A stretch of DNA of 64,000 nt from Tepidiforma sp. (GTDB lineage Bacteria > Chloroflexota > Dehalococcoidia > Tepidiformales > Tepidiformaceae): positions 248,001 to 312,000 of the forward strand of contig BPIE01000001.1 in assembly GCA_026003935.1 (NCBI GenBank), read 5' to 3'. The notes beneath the pieces are model-generated. The model worked only from the letters and a program-made list of their open reading frames with translations. It made no database searches and was not told where the DNA came from. This document shows, piece by piece, positions 16,099 through 24,702 of this stretch (the stretch's first letter is position 1; every line of letters starts with the position of its first letter). A program made the position numbers and the translations under genes.

Positions 16099-17136
16099 GT
16101 GCCCGCCGTCACTGCCCAGAACCTGCTCGCACTTCCCCGGGTCGACCGGCTTTCGCCGGATGCGCGTCCCCGTCCGGTCCATCTCGTGGTAACTGCCCCG
16201 ACCTACCTCGAGGGGGAGGGATTCCAGGTGCGCCGGCCGTTCCCGGGTTTCGACCTCGGGATTGCGGACCCGTTCCTCTTGCTGGACCACATCGGTGCGG
16301 TCGAATACGCGCCGGGCGAAGCGAAGGGCGCCCCGTGGCATCCGCACCGGGGCTTTGAAACGGTCACGTACATGATCGACGGCGCACTGGAGCACCACGA
16401 CTCCACGGGCGGGGGCGGCTACATCAGCGACGGCGCGACCCAGTGGATGACGGCAGGAGCGGGGATTCTCCACGACGAGGTCCCGCCGGCCTGGCTCGTC
16501 CAGAAGGGCGGGCTCTTCCACGGCGTGCAGCTCTGGGTCAACCTGCCGGCCGCGATGAAGTGGACGCCGCCACGGTACCAGGATATCGGCGCGAAGGCCG
16601 TGACGCTGCTGTCAAGCTTCGACGGCGGTGCGCTGGTTCGGCTCATCGCTGGGGAGCTGGCCGGGCACACCGGACCGGGCGTGACCTTTACGCCCATCAC
16701 CTACGCGCACGTGACGCTGGCCCCTGGAACGCGTTTCGAGACCCCGTGGCGCCGCGACTTCAACGCGCTGGTGTACGCGCTCAGCGGGCGGGGCCGCGCC
16801 GGCACCGAGCGCAGGCCGTTTGGGGAAGGCCAGCTGGTGGTCTTCGGGAACGGCGACGGCATCATCGTCGAGGCCGACGAAGTGCAGGATTCCCGCGCAC
16901 CCAACCTTGACATCCTCGTGCTCGGCGGGCGTCCGATTCGGGAACCGGTGGTGTTCCATGGCCCGTTCGTGATGAACAGCCGTGAGGAAATCGTCCAGGC
17001 AATCCGCGATTACCACGCAGGGCGCATGGGCCAAATTCCGCCGACGCGGTTCGATTTCTCGCAGCTCCACGGTGACCGGGGCGGCACGGTCCGCGTGGAT
17101 GACGCGGCAGGTGAGGGCAACGCCGACGACGCGTAA
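16099..17136 (+). CDS. Pirin family protein
   Basis: 345-residue bicupin of the pirin family. The metal-binding motif W-H-P-H-R-G-F-E-T-V-T-Y-M lies near residue 85, followed by D-G-A-T-Q-W-M-T-A-G-x-G-I-L-H-D-E, both pirin hallmarks. Members act as quercetin dioxygenases, bind metabolic enzymes, or respond to redox stress. Here a further C-terminal segment beyond the usual 290 residues is present. The GTG at 16099 has AGGAGCG 4 nt upstream; the TTG at 16072 lies within the operator-like dyad and is less likely. A CoA-transferase gene follows after 11 nt. Confidence 0.88.
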   Translation: MPAVTAQNLLALPRVDRLSPDARPRPVHLVVTAPTYLEGEGFQVRRPFPGFDLGIADPFLLLDHIGAVEYAPGEAKGAPWHPHRGFETVTYMIDGALEHHDSTGGGGYISDGATQWMTAGAGILHDEVPPAWLVQKGGLFHGVQLWVNLPAAMKWTPPRYQDIGAKAVTLLSSFDGGALVRLIAGELAGHTGPGVTFTPITYAHVTLAPGTRFETPWRRDFNALVYALSGRGRAGTERRPFGEGQLVVFGNGDGIIVEADEVQDSRAPNLDILVLGGRPIREPVVFHGPFVMNSREEIVQAIRDYHAGRMGQIPPTRFDFSQLHGDRGGTVRVDDAAGEGNADDA

Positions 17137-17147
17137 GATGAGGCGCC

Positions 17148-18293
17148 GTGAGCCGGCCGCTCGAGGGAATCCGCGTCGTTGAGCTGGGGACGTTCGTCTC
17201 GGCGCCGTACTGCGGCAAGCTGTTCGCAGGCTACGGCGCGGAGGTCATCAAGGTGGAACCGCCGGGCGGCGATATCGCCCGGGCGCATGGGCCGTTTCCC
17301 GGCAACAAGCCCGACCCGGAAGCCAGCGCGCTTTTCCTGTACCTCAACACCGGGAAAAGGTCGGTGGTGCTCGACCCGCGAGACCCCGGGCAGCGCGAGG
17401 CGCTGCTCCGCCTTGTCGAGACCGCCGACGTGCTGGTGGAGAACTACCGGCCGGCAGACCTTCGTGCGCTCGGGCTGGACTACGCGACACTTTCCGCGCG
17501 GAACCGCCGGCTGGTCATGGTCTCAATCACGCCGTTCGGGCAGACCGGGCCGTACGCCGACTTTCGCGGGAACAATCTCGTTGCTTTTGCCATGGGTGGC
17601 CAGATGTACATCACGGGGACCCTTGAGGGGGGACCGCTGAAGAATGGGGGCTACCAGGCGGATTACCAGGGCGGGCTCAACGCGTTCTCGGCCGGCATGC
17701 TGGCGTTGCTCGCGGCCGAGAGGGACGGCACCGGGCAGCATGTCGACATCTCGGTTCAGCGGTGCATGGCGCCGATCCTCGAGGCTTCCATCCCGTACTA
17801 CTGCTACCTCGGGCAGTGGAACGGTATTCGCCGGGGCAACCACATGGCGAGCTTCATCGGCATCTATCCATGCGCTGATGGACACATCGGCATTCATCTC
17901 ATGCCGCGCAACTGGAAGCCGTTCCTCGACGTCATCGGTCGGCCAGACCTTGCGGAGGACCCCAGATTTGCCACGCAGGCGGACCGGGTGGCGCACAACG
18001 ATGAACTGATGGCCGAGCTGTATGCGTGGGCCGCCACCGAGACGAAACACGACCTGTACCGGCGTGCGGGGGCCGGGCGCGCACCTGTGGCGTTCGTGCA
18101 CACGATGGCGGACCTGCTCGAAAGTCCGCAGCTCAACGCACGCGGATTCTTGCAGCGAATCGACCATCCTGTTGCCGGTGAAGCCGTGTATCCCGGGCCG
18201 CCCTGGTGGATGGGGCCAGGTGATTGGGACACCGGCAGGGCGCCGCTGCTCGGCGAACACACCGAAGAAGTCCTTGGAGGGCTCCCTCGATGA
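17148..18293 (+). CDS. CaiB/BaiF family CoA-transferase (first of two)
   Basis: 381-residue class III CoA-transferase that moves CoA between organic acids through acyl-enzyme anhydride and thioester intermediates. The opening L-E-G-I-R-V-V-E-L-G and Y-G-A-E-V-I-K-V-E-P-P-G-G are diagnostic, and the likely catalytic Asp is D172 in N-G-G-Y-Q-A-D-Y. The stop overlaps the ATG of a small unknown gene (ATGA), which overlaps a second CaiB gene, so all three are translationally coupled. Known two-subunit enzymes of this family include BbsEF and SmtAB, making a heteromer possible. The substrate is unknown. Confidence 0.9.
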   Translation: MSRPLEGIRVVELGTFVSAPYCGKLFAGYGAEVIKVEPPGGDIARAHGPFPGNKPDPEASALFLYLNTGKRSVVLDPRDPGQREALLRLVETADVLVENYRPADLRALGLDYATLSARNRRLVMVSITPFGQTGPYADFRGNNLVAFAMGGQMYITGTLEGGPLKNGGYQADYQGGLNAFSAGMLALLAAERDGTGQHVDISVQRCMAPILEASIPYYCYLGQWNGIRRGNHMASFIGIYPCADGHIGIHLMPRNWKPFLDVIGRPDLAEDPRFATQADRVAHNDELMAELYAWAATETKHDLYRRAGAGRAPVAFVHTMADLLESPQLNARGFLQRIDHPVAGEAVYPGPPWWMGPGDWDTGRAPLLGEHTEEVLGGLPR

Positions 18294-18766
18294 ACCAGAG
18301 GGAACGCGTGGCGCGGGCCGTGGCCTTCTTCGAGCGCTGCGACGACCTCTCGCTGCTGCACCGGCTCACGGCGGAGGCGGCTCCGCGTGCCCGGAAGTAC
18401 GTGGCAAGTCTCCTCGCCCGCGGTGATGAAGACACCATTCCGCCACCGGCCGACCTCCGACCGGCCCGCGAGGCAGCGACGCGCGAGGAGGCGCTCGAAA
18501 CGTTTCGGAAGACGGACGATTTCGCGTTGTTCCAGGTTCTGGCGAGGTCCATTGGGCGGCGCATCGAGGCGCTCGAGATCATCGCCAGCGCCGAATTTCC
18601 ACCCGGTGCGCGGGTGCTGGTCCCGAAGAAGGCGGGCTACCCGGCGGGGACCCCGGAGGTCCCCGGGACGGTCGAAGCCTCGGGGACGCAGCTGACCGTT
18701 GCGCTCGACAGCGGTGAAGTTTGGCAGGGGCCGCCGAGCCTGGCTCACCGGGAGCAGCGCACGTGA
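18290..18766 (+). CDS. Unknown protein coupled between two CoA-transferases
   Basis: 158-residue protein I do not recognise. The N-terminal two-thirds is helical and charged, with A-V-A-F-F-E-R-C-D-D-L and T-F-R-K-T-D-D-F-A-L-F, two similar F-x-x-x-D-D repeats about 70 residues apart. The C-terminal third looks like a small beta-barrel (G-A-R-V-L-V-P-K-K, G-T-V-E-A-S-G-T-Q-L-T-V-A-L-D). It starts by a 4-nt ATGA overlap with one CaiB gene and ends by a GTGA overlap with the other, which argues for a stoichiometric subunit or assembly factor of that enzyme system. Confidence 0.7.
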   Translation: MNQRERVARAVAFFERCDDLSLLHRLTAEAAPRARKYVASLLARGDEDTIPPPADLRPAREAATREEALETFRKTDDFALFQVLARSIGRRIEALEIIASAEFPPGARVLVPKKAGYPAGTPEVPGTVEASGTQLTVALDSGEVWQGPPSLAHREQRT

Positions 18767-20007
18767 GCCGCGCACCGCTCGACGGTATCCGGGTCGTGGA
18801 CCTGACGATGGTGTGGGCGGGTCCAATGGGCACGCGCCTGCTCGGCGATTACGGCGCCGAGGTCATCAAGGTCGAAAGCCCGCGTCAGTGGGACCTCCTC
18901 CGGGCTCTCGGGCTCATCCCGCGGGACGTTCCCCGCTGGTACAACCGCTCGGCGTACTTCAACCACAACAATCGGAACAAGTACGCCATTTCGCTCGACC
19001 TTGGACATCCGCTCGGCCGCCAGGCGGTGCTCGACCTGTGCGCCAAGAGCGACATCCTCGTCGAGAACTACCGCTCGGATGTCATGGACAATCTTGGTCT
19101 CAGCTATGAGACTGTCCGGGCCGTCAATCCGCGCCTCATTTATGTTTCCATGCCAGGGCACGGGAAGAGCGGGCCAGAGAAGGATTACGTCGCCTACGGG
19201 TCGAATGTCGAGCAGCTGGCGGGGCTGGTCTCGATATCGGGGTACGAAGACGGTGAGCCGATGAAGACCGGGTTCAGCTACGGCGACCCCATGGCAGGGA
19301 CAGCGCTGGTTGGTGCGGTGGCGGTAGCCCTGCGCAAGCGGTCCCGGACCGGCGAAGGGTGTTACGTCGAGTTGGCCCAGCGCGAAAACCTGACCATGTT
19401 CGTTGGGGAACTGCTCGTAGGCTACTGCCTGACGGGCGAGCTGCCGCGGCCGATGGGCAATCGACACCCGCGCATCGCGCCCCACAACGTGTACCGCTGC
19501 GCGGGGGACGACCGGTGGGTGGCTATCGCCTGCGAAACCGACGACCAGTTCCGGGCACTCTGTACGGTGATGCGGCGGCCCGAGCTTGCCGAGGACCCAC
19601 GGTTCATTGACGCCGTTGCGCGGAAGCAGCACGAGGAGGAGCTGGATCGTGAGGTGGCCGCCTGGACGGCGCAGCGTGGGCACTACGAAGCGATGTACAT
19701 CCTGCAGCGGGCCGGGGTGCCCGCCGGTGCGGTCCTCACGACGCCGGAGCTGGTCGCGGACCCGCACCTCCGCGCGACCGGTGCATGGGTCGAGCACACC
19801 CATCCCGATGCCGGCACGTGGGAGATGGAGGCGCCGCCATGGGTACTGTCCAGGACGCCCGGGCACATCCGGCTCCCGGCCCCCGGGTTCGCTGAGCACA
19901 ACGACTGGGTATTTCGGGATGTGCTCGGCTACGACGAGAAGCGCATTAGCGAGCTCTATGGCGCCAGCGTTGCCGCGGACGCGCCCGACGAATCACTCCA
20001 CCGCTGA
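18763..20007 (+). CDS. CaiB/BaiF family CoA-transferase (second of two)
   Basis: 414-residue class III CoA-transferase with L-D-G-I-R-V-V-D-L-T, Y-G-A-E-V-I-K-V-E-S and the probable catalytic Asp D175 in F-S-Y-G-D-P-M-A-G-T. It is clearly diverged from the first copy, so this is an old paralogue pair rather than a recent duplication. GGAG lies upstream of the GTG at 18763, which overlaps the preceding stop. The MaoC pair, hydroxyacyl-CoA dehydrogenase and these genes together suggest breakdown or interconversion of an organic acid as its CoA thioester. Confidence 0.9.
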   Translation: MSRAPLDGIRVVDLTMVWAGPMGTRLLGDYGAEVIKVESPRQWDLLRALGLIPRDVPRWYNRSAYFNHNNRNKYAISLDLGHPLGRQAVLDLCAKSDILVENYRSDVMDNLGLSYETVRAVNPRLIYVSMPGHGKSGPEKDYVAYGSNVEQLAGLVSISGYEDGEPMKTGFSYGDPMAGTALVGAVAVALRKRSRTGEGCYVELAQRENLTMFVGELLVGYCLTGELPRPMGNRHPRIAPHNVYRCAGDDRWVAIACETDDQFRALCTVMRRPELAEDPRFIDAVARKQHEEELDREVAAWTAQRGHYEAMYILQRAGVPAGAVLTTPELVADPHLRATGAWVEHTHPDAGTWEMEAPPWVLSRTPGHIRLPAPGFAEHNDWVFRDVLGYDEKRISELYGASVAADAPDESLHR

Positions 20008-20046
20008 CGCCGTCTGCACCGGGGCCCGGCGGGGTGAAGGGTTCTG

Positions 20047-21177
20047 CTAAAGCGCGAGCAGGATGAGCGGAACAGCCACGATTACGCAGAGAAACACCGC
20101 CAGGTGCCGCTGGCTCCGAGTCACATGGTGCGCCGTGGCGAGGACCGCGCGCGAATACGGCCCGTAGAACAGCGCAAGGATGGTGAGCGACACAATGGCG
20201 ACGGAGAGCATCTCCGTGAGGACCACGGTGAAGGCGGTGGCGCCGCCGAGCACGAGAGCACCGGCGAGCGTGTCGATGAAGGTGGTAATGTTGGCACCCA
20301 TGACGTATGGCAGTACCTGGTCGCGCTTCAGGTAACCCTTGAGGCTGAGCGGCACGAGGAGCGTGAGGGAGATGGAGACGCTCAAGGTCATCGACGTCAC
20401 TGCACCGCCCATGAGGAACATGAACCAGCGCGAGCGCATCCGGTGCATGGTCCGGTCGAAACCGCTCGAACCGGCTTCAAGCTGAGGCAGGGCCCGGTCG
20501 AACACGGCGAAGCTGCCCAGCAGGATGATGACCCCAAGGGCGAACAGGCCCCCGCCGGGAAGCCGCGCGTCGAGCCAGCGCACCGGTTCGCCGTACAGCG
20601 CATCGACCCAGTCGAGCATGCCCGGCGGGGGCGTGAACTGCAGTCCATCGAGCAAGCCGTAGTGCAGCGAGATGAGGCCCAGGAGGATGGCCGGGCCCTG
20701 CGTGGTAAACGTTGTCAGGAGTGCGATGACACCGATGGCGAGGCTGTCGGGGTTTCGGCGGCGCGCGAGGTAGAGCACAAAACCGACCGCGAGCACGATG
20801 AACGATGCTCCGAGCCGTGACCCGCCAATGACGCCGAACGCTTCAGATTCGGTGAGCACGCCCCCCGCGAGAAGAGTCACGCCGATGGCCGCCACCGGGG
20901 AGCCGCTCATCGCCGCGTACGCGAGGAGCCAGCCAAAGCCAACACTATTGACGGGGCCGCTGATGTCGAGGCCGCTGAGGAGGGGCACCAGCGATCGCGC
21001 TCCAGTCTTCAGGACCTGGAGCCCCAGGATGAACAGCAGGAGGCCCGAGACGGCGATTGTGAAACGGGCTGCCGAGAGGCGGAAGCGTGCAAGCGGGCGC
21101 CGGGCATGCTCGATGCCGGGAGGGAGGGATTCGGCAGCGTGCCGTTCGAGCGCCTCGGGCCCGGGAGCGGCGCTCAC
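20047..21177 (-). CDS. Na/Pi-cotransporter-like membrane protein in the cys operon
   Basis: 376-residue membrane protein with about eight to nine hydrophobic helices and an internal two-fold pattern. The first half has A-A-M-S-G-S-P-V-A-A then G-G-S-R-L-G-A-S-F; the second half has A-V-T-S-M-T-L-S-V-S then M-G-A-N-I-T-T-F. These correspond in place to the QSSSA and G-A-N-I-G-T-T repeats of Na/phosphate cotransporters (NptA/SLC34), but the Gln-Ser-Ser-Ser is lost. Its ATG overlaps the cysN stop by 4 nt, making it the last gene of the sulfate activation operon. A sulfate permease is the natural inference; phosphate transport is the alternative. Confidence 0.72.
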   Translation of the reverse strand: MSAAPGPEALERHAAESLPPGIEHARRPLARFRLSAARFTIAVSGLLLFILGLQVLKTGARSLVPLLSGLDISGPVNSVGFGWLLAYAAMSGSPVAAIGVTLLAGGVLTESEAFGVIGGSRLGASFIVLAVGFVLYLARRRNPDSLAIGVIALLTTFTTQGPAILLGLISLHYGLLDGLQFTPPPGMLDWVDALYGEPVRWLDARLPGGGLFALGVIILLGSFAVFDRALPQLEAGSSGFDRTMHRMRSRWFMFLMGGAVTSMTLSVSISLTLLVPLSLKGYLKRDQVLPYVMGANITTFIDTLAGALVLGGATAFTVVLTEMLSVAIVSLTILALFYGPYSRAVLATAHHVTRSQRHLAVFLCVIVAVPLILLAL

Positions 21178-22451
21178 GATTCTGCGGCCCCGGAAGGAAC
21201 ACCGAGCTCACGCACCATGCCCGCACCCGTGGTGTGGCGGTTGGCCGGGTCGATCACGATGAAGGCGCCCGTCTCCCTGCACTGCTCGTAGAGGTCTGCC
21301 GCGAGTGGCTCCATCGTTCGGAATCGGACTCGGCCGATGTCGTTGAGCGCTAACGATGGCGGCGTCGGCTCCCGTTCCAGGCGGTGAATGTCCAGCCTAT
21401 CGAGCACCTGGTCGACCACGGCCCGCGTGCGCCGTGTGGTGTGCTTGAGCAGGACCTGCTGGCCGGTCCGCAGTTCGCTCGTTTCGCTCATCCAGCACAC
21501 GTCGGCCTCGAAGACGCTAACCGGGTCGATGGGATCGGCCGCAGCCACCACCATGGCGCCCCGGCCGACATCGAGATCGTCGGCAAGGCGGAGGGTGACC
21601 GCATCGCCGGCGCGGGCTTCTTCGAGCTGGTCGGTGAATCGGTCGATGCCCGCCACGCGCGTCACGGTGCCCACGGGCAAGAGACGCACGGCGTCGCCGA
21701 CGCGAATCCTGCCTGCCGCGACGGTCCCCGCATATCCTCGGTAGTCGGGAAAGTCTCGCGACTGGGGCCTGATGACGTACTGCACGGGGAACCGGAATGG
21801 CGCGTACAGGGCAGGGTTGGGCACCTCTACCGACTCCAGGAACTCGAGCAGCGTCGGTCCTTCGAACCAGGCAAGTTCGGGCGCTCGCTGGACGAGATTG
21901 GCGCCGGTCAGCGCTGCAAGCGGCAGGACAACTGCGGAACTGATGCCGAGCGGCGCGGCGGTCGCGCGGTACTCGGCCTCGACCTCTCGGAATCGGGCCT
22001 CAGACCAGCCGACAAGGTCCATCTTGTTGACGCACACGACGACGTGATGAATCCCGAGGAGTGCGGCGAGTGCGGAGTGGCGGCGCGTTTGTTCGACAAC
22101 GCCCTTCCGCGCATCGACGAGGATGAGGGCCAGCTGGGCGGTGGATGCGCCAGTCACCATGTTTCGGGTGTACTGAACGTGTCCGGGGGAATCAGCGATG
22201 ATGAACTTCCGGCGGGGAGTCGCGAAGTATCGATAGGCGACGTCGATGGTGATGCCCTGTTCGCGCTCGGCGCGGAGGCCGTCTGTAAGGAGCGCGAGGT
22301 TCACCTCCTCCAGTCCCTGCGCCTGGCTCGCTCGCTCGATGCTCGCGAGGGTGTCCTCGAACACCTGGCGAGTGTCGTAGAGGAGCCGCCCAATGAGGGT
22401 GCTTTTGCCGTCATCAACAGAGCCTGCGGTCACGAAGCGGAGGAGGTCCAT
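21174..22451 (-). CDS. cysN: Sulfate adenylyltransferase subunit 1 (GTPase)
   Basis: 425-residue regulatory GTPase of heterodimeric ATP sulfurylase, which with CysD makes APS from ATP and sulfate. The G motifs are clear: G-S-V-D-D-G-K-S-T at 10-18, D-S-P-G-H at 87-91 and N-K-M-D at 142-145, followed by EF-Tu-like beta-barrel domains. It is not fused to an APS kinase domain, since cysC is a separate gene. It overlaps cysD by one nucleotide at its start and the transporter gene by 4 nt at its end, so cysD, cysN and the transporter are tightly coupled. Confidence 0.95.
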   Translation of the reverse strand: MDLLRFVTAGSVDDGKSTLIGRLLYDTRQVFEDTLASIERASQAQGLEEVNLALLTDGLRAEREQGITIDVAYRYFATPRRKFIIADSPGHVQYTRNMVTGASTAQLALILVDARKGVVEQTRRHSALAALLGIHHVVVCVNKMDLVGWSEARFREVEAEYRATAAPLGISSAVVLPLAALTGANLVQRAPELAWFEGPTLLEFLESVEVPNPALYAPFRFPVQYVIRPQSRDFPDYRGYAGTVAAGRIRVGDAVRLLPVGTVTRVAGIDRFTDQLEEARAGDAVTLRLADDLDVGRGAMVVAAADPIDPVSVFEADVCWMSETSELRTGQQVLLKHTTRRTRAVVDQVLDRLDIHRLEREPTPPSLALNDIGRVRFRTMEPLAADLYEQCRETGAFIVIDPANRHTTGAGMVRELGVPSGAAES

Positions 22452-23377
22452 CAGAAGTATCCCTCCCGCTTCCGGTCTTCCATGGCGGCATCGGAGAACT
22501 GGTCGTCCGCGCGGCTGGCCCCTCGCTCCGTGACACGGGCGGTCGCGACCTCAGCGATGATCTCTTCGACGGTGCACGCTGTGGAACGCACGGCAGCCGT
22601 GCAGGTCATGTCGCCAACAGTCCGGTAGCGAACGGTTTCGACGAAGCTCCGTTCGTGGGGGAGCTGCTGGAGGAACGGGCTGACCGCCATGAGCATCCCA
22701 TCCCGCACGAAGACCTCACGTTCGTGGGCGAAATAGATCGAGGGGATTTCAAGGCGCTCGCGGGCGATGTAGCGCCAAACGTCGAGTTCGGTCCAGTTCG
22801 AGAGCGGGAAGACTCGCATGTGCTCACCGCGGAGATGCAGGCCGTTGTAGAGGTTCCAGAGCTCCGGCCGCTGGTTCCGGGGGTCCCACTGCCCAAACTC
22901 GTCGCGGAAGGAGAAGACGCGTTCCTTGGCGCGCGCCTTCTCTTCGTCTCGGCGGGCGCCGCCGATTGCGGCGTCGAACTGGTGCCTCGCGATGGCTGCG
23001 AGGAGCACCGGGGTCTGGAGGCGATTCCGGGACGCACGGGGCCCGCGCTCTTCCTGGACCCAACCTTCATCAATGGCTTCCTGGACGGAAGCGACGACCA
23101 GCCGAGCTTTGAGCTCGGCGATGCGGCGGTCGCGAAATTCGAGGACCTCCGGGAAGTTGTGGCCGGTATCGACGTGCATGACCGTGAAGGGAAACCGGGC
23201 GGGCCAGAACGCTTTCTCTGCAAGGCGCAGGAGGACGATGGAGTCTTTCCCGCCGGAGAAGAGAAGAGCCGGCCGTTCGAATTCGGCGGCTACCTCGCGC
23301 ATGATGAAGATGGCTTCGGCCTCGAGGTAATCGAGGCCCGGGTCGTGGTCGACGGGCATCACCGCGTTGGCCGTCAT
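22451..23377 (-). CDS. cysD: Sulfate adenylyltransferase subunit 2
   Basis: 308-residue catalytic subunit of ATP sulfurylase, an adenine nucleotide alpha-hydrolase fold protein. The PP-loop S-G-G-K-D-S lies at 41-46, followed by H-V-D-T-G-H-N-F-P-E and the terminal R-K-R-E-G-Y-F that ends nearly all CysD proteins. The ATG overlaps the cysC stop as ATGA; a second in-frame ATG six codons later is also possible. It acts in the cytoplasm with CysN. Confidence 0.95.
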   Translation of the reverse strand: MTANAVMPVDHDPGLDYLEAEAIFIMREVAAEFERPALLFSGGKDSIVLLRLAEKAFWPARFPFTVMHVDTGHNFPEVLEFRDRRIAELKARLVVASVQEAIDEGWVQEERGPRASRNRLQTPVLLAAIARHQFDAAIGGARRDEEKARAKERVFSFRDEFGQWDPRNQRPELWNLYNGLHLRGEHMRVFPLSNWTELDVWRYIARERLEIPSIYFAHEREVFVRDGMLMAVSPFLQQLPHERSFVETVRYRTVGDMTCTAAVRSTACTVEEIIAEVATARVTERGASRADDQFSDAAMEDRKREGYF

Positions 23378-23940
23378 CGCCCGGCCTCCGCAGCAGCAGG
23401 CGCGAGTCCGCGCGCTTCGAGGAGGTCGAGGAGCGCCGTGAGGGACTCTTCTACGGGCTGGCTCCCGGTATCGAGGCGAAGCTCGGGCTGGAGCGGTGGC
23501 TCGTATGGGTCATCGATGCCGGTGAATCCGGGCCGCTTGCCGGCGCGGGCCTCAGCGTAGAGCCCTTTGACGTCCCGCGCTTCGCAGGCTTCGAGCGATG
23601 CTGCGAGGTGGACTTCGATGAAGGGGACACCATCGGCTTCGACCATCGCGCGGGCCGCGTCGCGGGTCTCGCGATACGGGGAGATGGCGGCGGTGATCAC
23701 GGCGACGCCGTTGCGCGCGAGCAGGCGCGCAACGTAGGCGATGCGGAGGATGTTCGTGTCGCGGTCGGCGCGGCTGAAGCCGAGGCCTTTCGACAGGTGG
23801 GTGCGCACTTCGTCACCGTCGAGCACCTCGACGCGAAGCCCTCGCTCGCGAAGGCGCGGGGCGAGGAGGTTCGTGAGGGTCGATTTCCCGGCGCCGGAAA
23901 GCCCGGTGAACCAGAGCACGAAGCCCCGTTGTTCGGTCAT
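23374..23940 (-). CDS. cysC: Adenylylsulfate kinase
   Basis: 188-residue APS kinase that phosphorylates APS to PAPS. The P-loop G-L-S-G-A-G-K-S-T lies at 13-21, followed by D-G-D-E-V-R-T-H-L and G-F-S-R-A-D-R, then I-S-P-Y-R-E-T-R-D and G-L-Y-A-E-A-R-A-G. GGGAGA lies ahead of the ATG at 23940; the frame is open further upstream but nothing there resembles the family. Because CysH looks like an APS reductase, PAPS made here may serve sulfotransfer or be a parallel route. Confidence 0.95.
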   Translation of the reverse strand: MTEQRGFVLWFTGLSGAGKSTLTNLLAPRLRERGLRVEVLDGDEVRTHLSKGLGFSRADRDTNILRIAYVARLLARNGVAVITAAISPYRETRDAARAMVEADGVPFIEVHLAASLEACEARDVKGLYAEARAGKRPGFTGIDDPYEPPLQPELRLDTGSQPVEESLTALLDLLEARGLAPAAAEAGR

Positions 23941-23986
23941 GGCTATCTCCCGTTGCACCCGCCCCAGGCGGCGGGGTGCGGTTGAA

Positions 23987-24685
23987 TCAGGTATGGAGGC
24001 CGCACTCGTCTTTTTCGAAGCCCTGCCAGCGGCCTGCCCGGCCCTGGACCCCGGGTACGGTGCAGTTGTAACAGCCGATGCTCGCGTAACCGCGGTCGAG
24101 GAGCGGGTTGTAGGGCACGCCGTGCTCGAGGATGTAGGCCCAAGTCTGCTTCTCGGTCCAGTTTGCAAGCGGGTTGATCTTGGTGACGCCGAACTTTGGC
24201 GCCCAGGAGACGATCGGCGTGTCGGCACGGCCCTCGGACTGGTCGCGGCGGAGCCCGCTGATCCAGGCCAGGCGGCCGTCGAGCGCGCGACGGTTCGGCT
24301 CAATCTTCCGGAGCTCGCAGCAGAGGTCGGGGTCGCGCATCCAGAGCGCGGCGCCGTACTGCCGGGCCTGTTCTTCGTGGCTTAGCCTCGACTTATACAC
24401 CTGGACATTCGTGAGCCCGAGCGCCGGCACGGCCCGCCGCATCGTTTCGTAGGTTTCCTCGAACAGGTAGTCGGTATCGAGGACGAACACGTGAACGTCG
24501 GGCTTGAGCTGCGCGACCATGTGCAGGATGGCCATGCCGCTAGCGCCGCCGAAACTGGCACCTACCGAGAGGCCGTCGCCAAACGTCTCGACAGCCCACC
24601 GGATGATTTCCTGCGGCTCGGCGGTTTCGAAGCGGACGTTGAGGTCTGCGAGCTCGGCCTCGGTGAACGTTGGGGAAGCCGGCAT
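23987..24685 (-). CDS. cysH: APS reductase, [4Fe-4S] type
   Basis: 232-residue phosphoadenylyl/adenylyl-sulfate reductase that converts APS (or PAPS) to sulfite. The [4Fe-4S] ligands are C122-C123 (D-L-C-C-E-L-R-K) and C205/C208 (G-C-Y-N-C-T), diagnostic of the APS-using plant/bacterial type. The catalytic Cys is C228 in D-E-C-G-L-H near the C-terminus. The PP-loop-like S-F-G-G-A-S-G is slightly unusual. AAGGAGA lies 6 nt before the ATG at 24685. It is the first gene of the minus-strand sulfate operon. Confidence 0.94.
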   Translation of the reverse strand: MPASPTFTEAELADLNVRFETAEPQEIIRWAVETFGDGLSVGASFGGASGMAILHMVAQLKPDVHVFVLDTDYLFEETYETMRRAVPALGLTNVQVYKSRLSHEEQARQYGAALWMRDPDLCCELRKIEPNRRALDGRLAWISGLRRDQSEGRADTPIVSWAPKFGVTKINPLANWTEKQTWAYILEHGVPYNPLLDRGYASIGCYNCTVPGVQGRAGRWQGFEKDECGLHT

Positions 24686-24702
24686 CCGGCGTCTCCTTAG
24701 GT

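Noticed and set aside
13286-20007. 3-hydroxypropionate bicycle gene cluster
   Set aside because: CaiB pairs and MaoC folds recall it, but none of the diagnostic enzymes (malonyl-CoA reductase, propionyl-CoA synthase, malyl-CoA lyase) are present.
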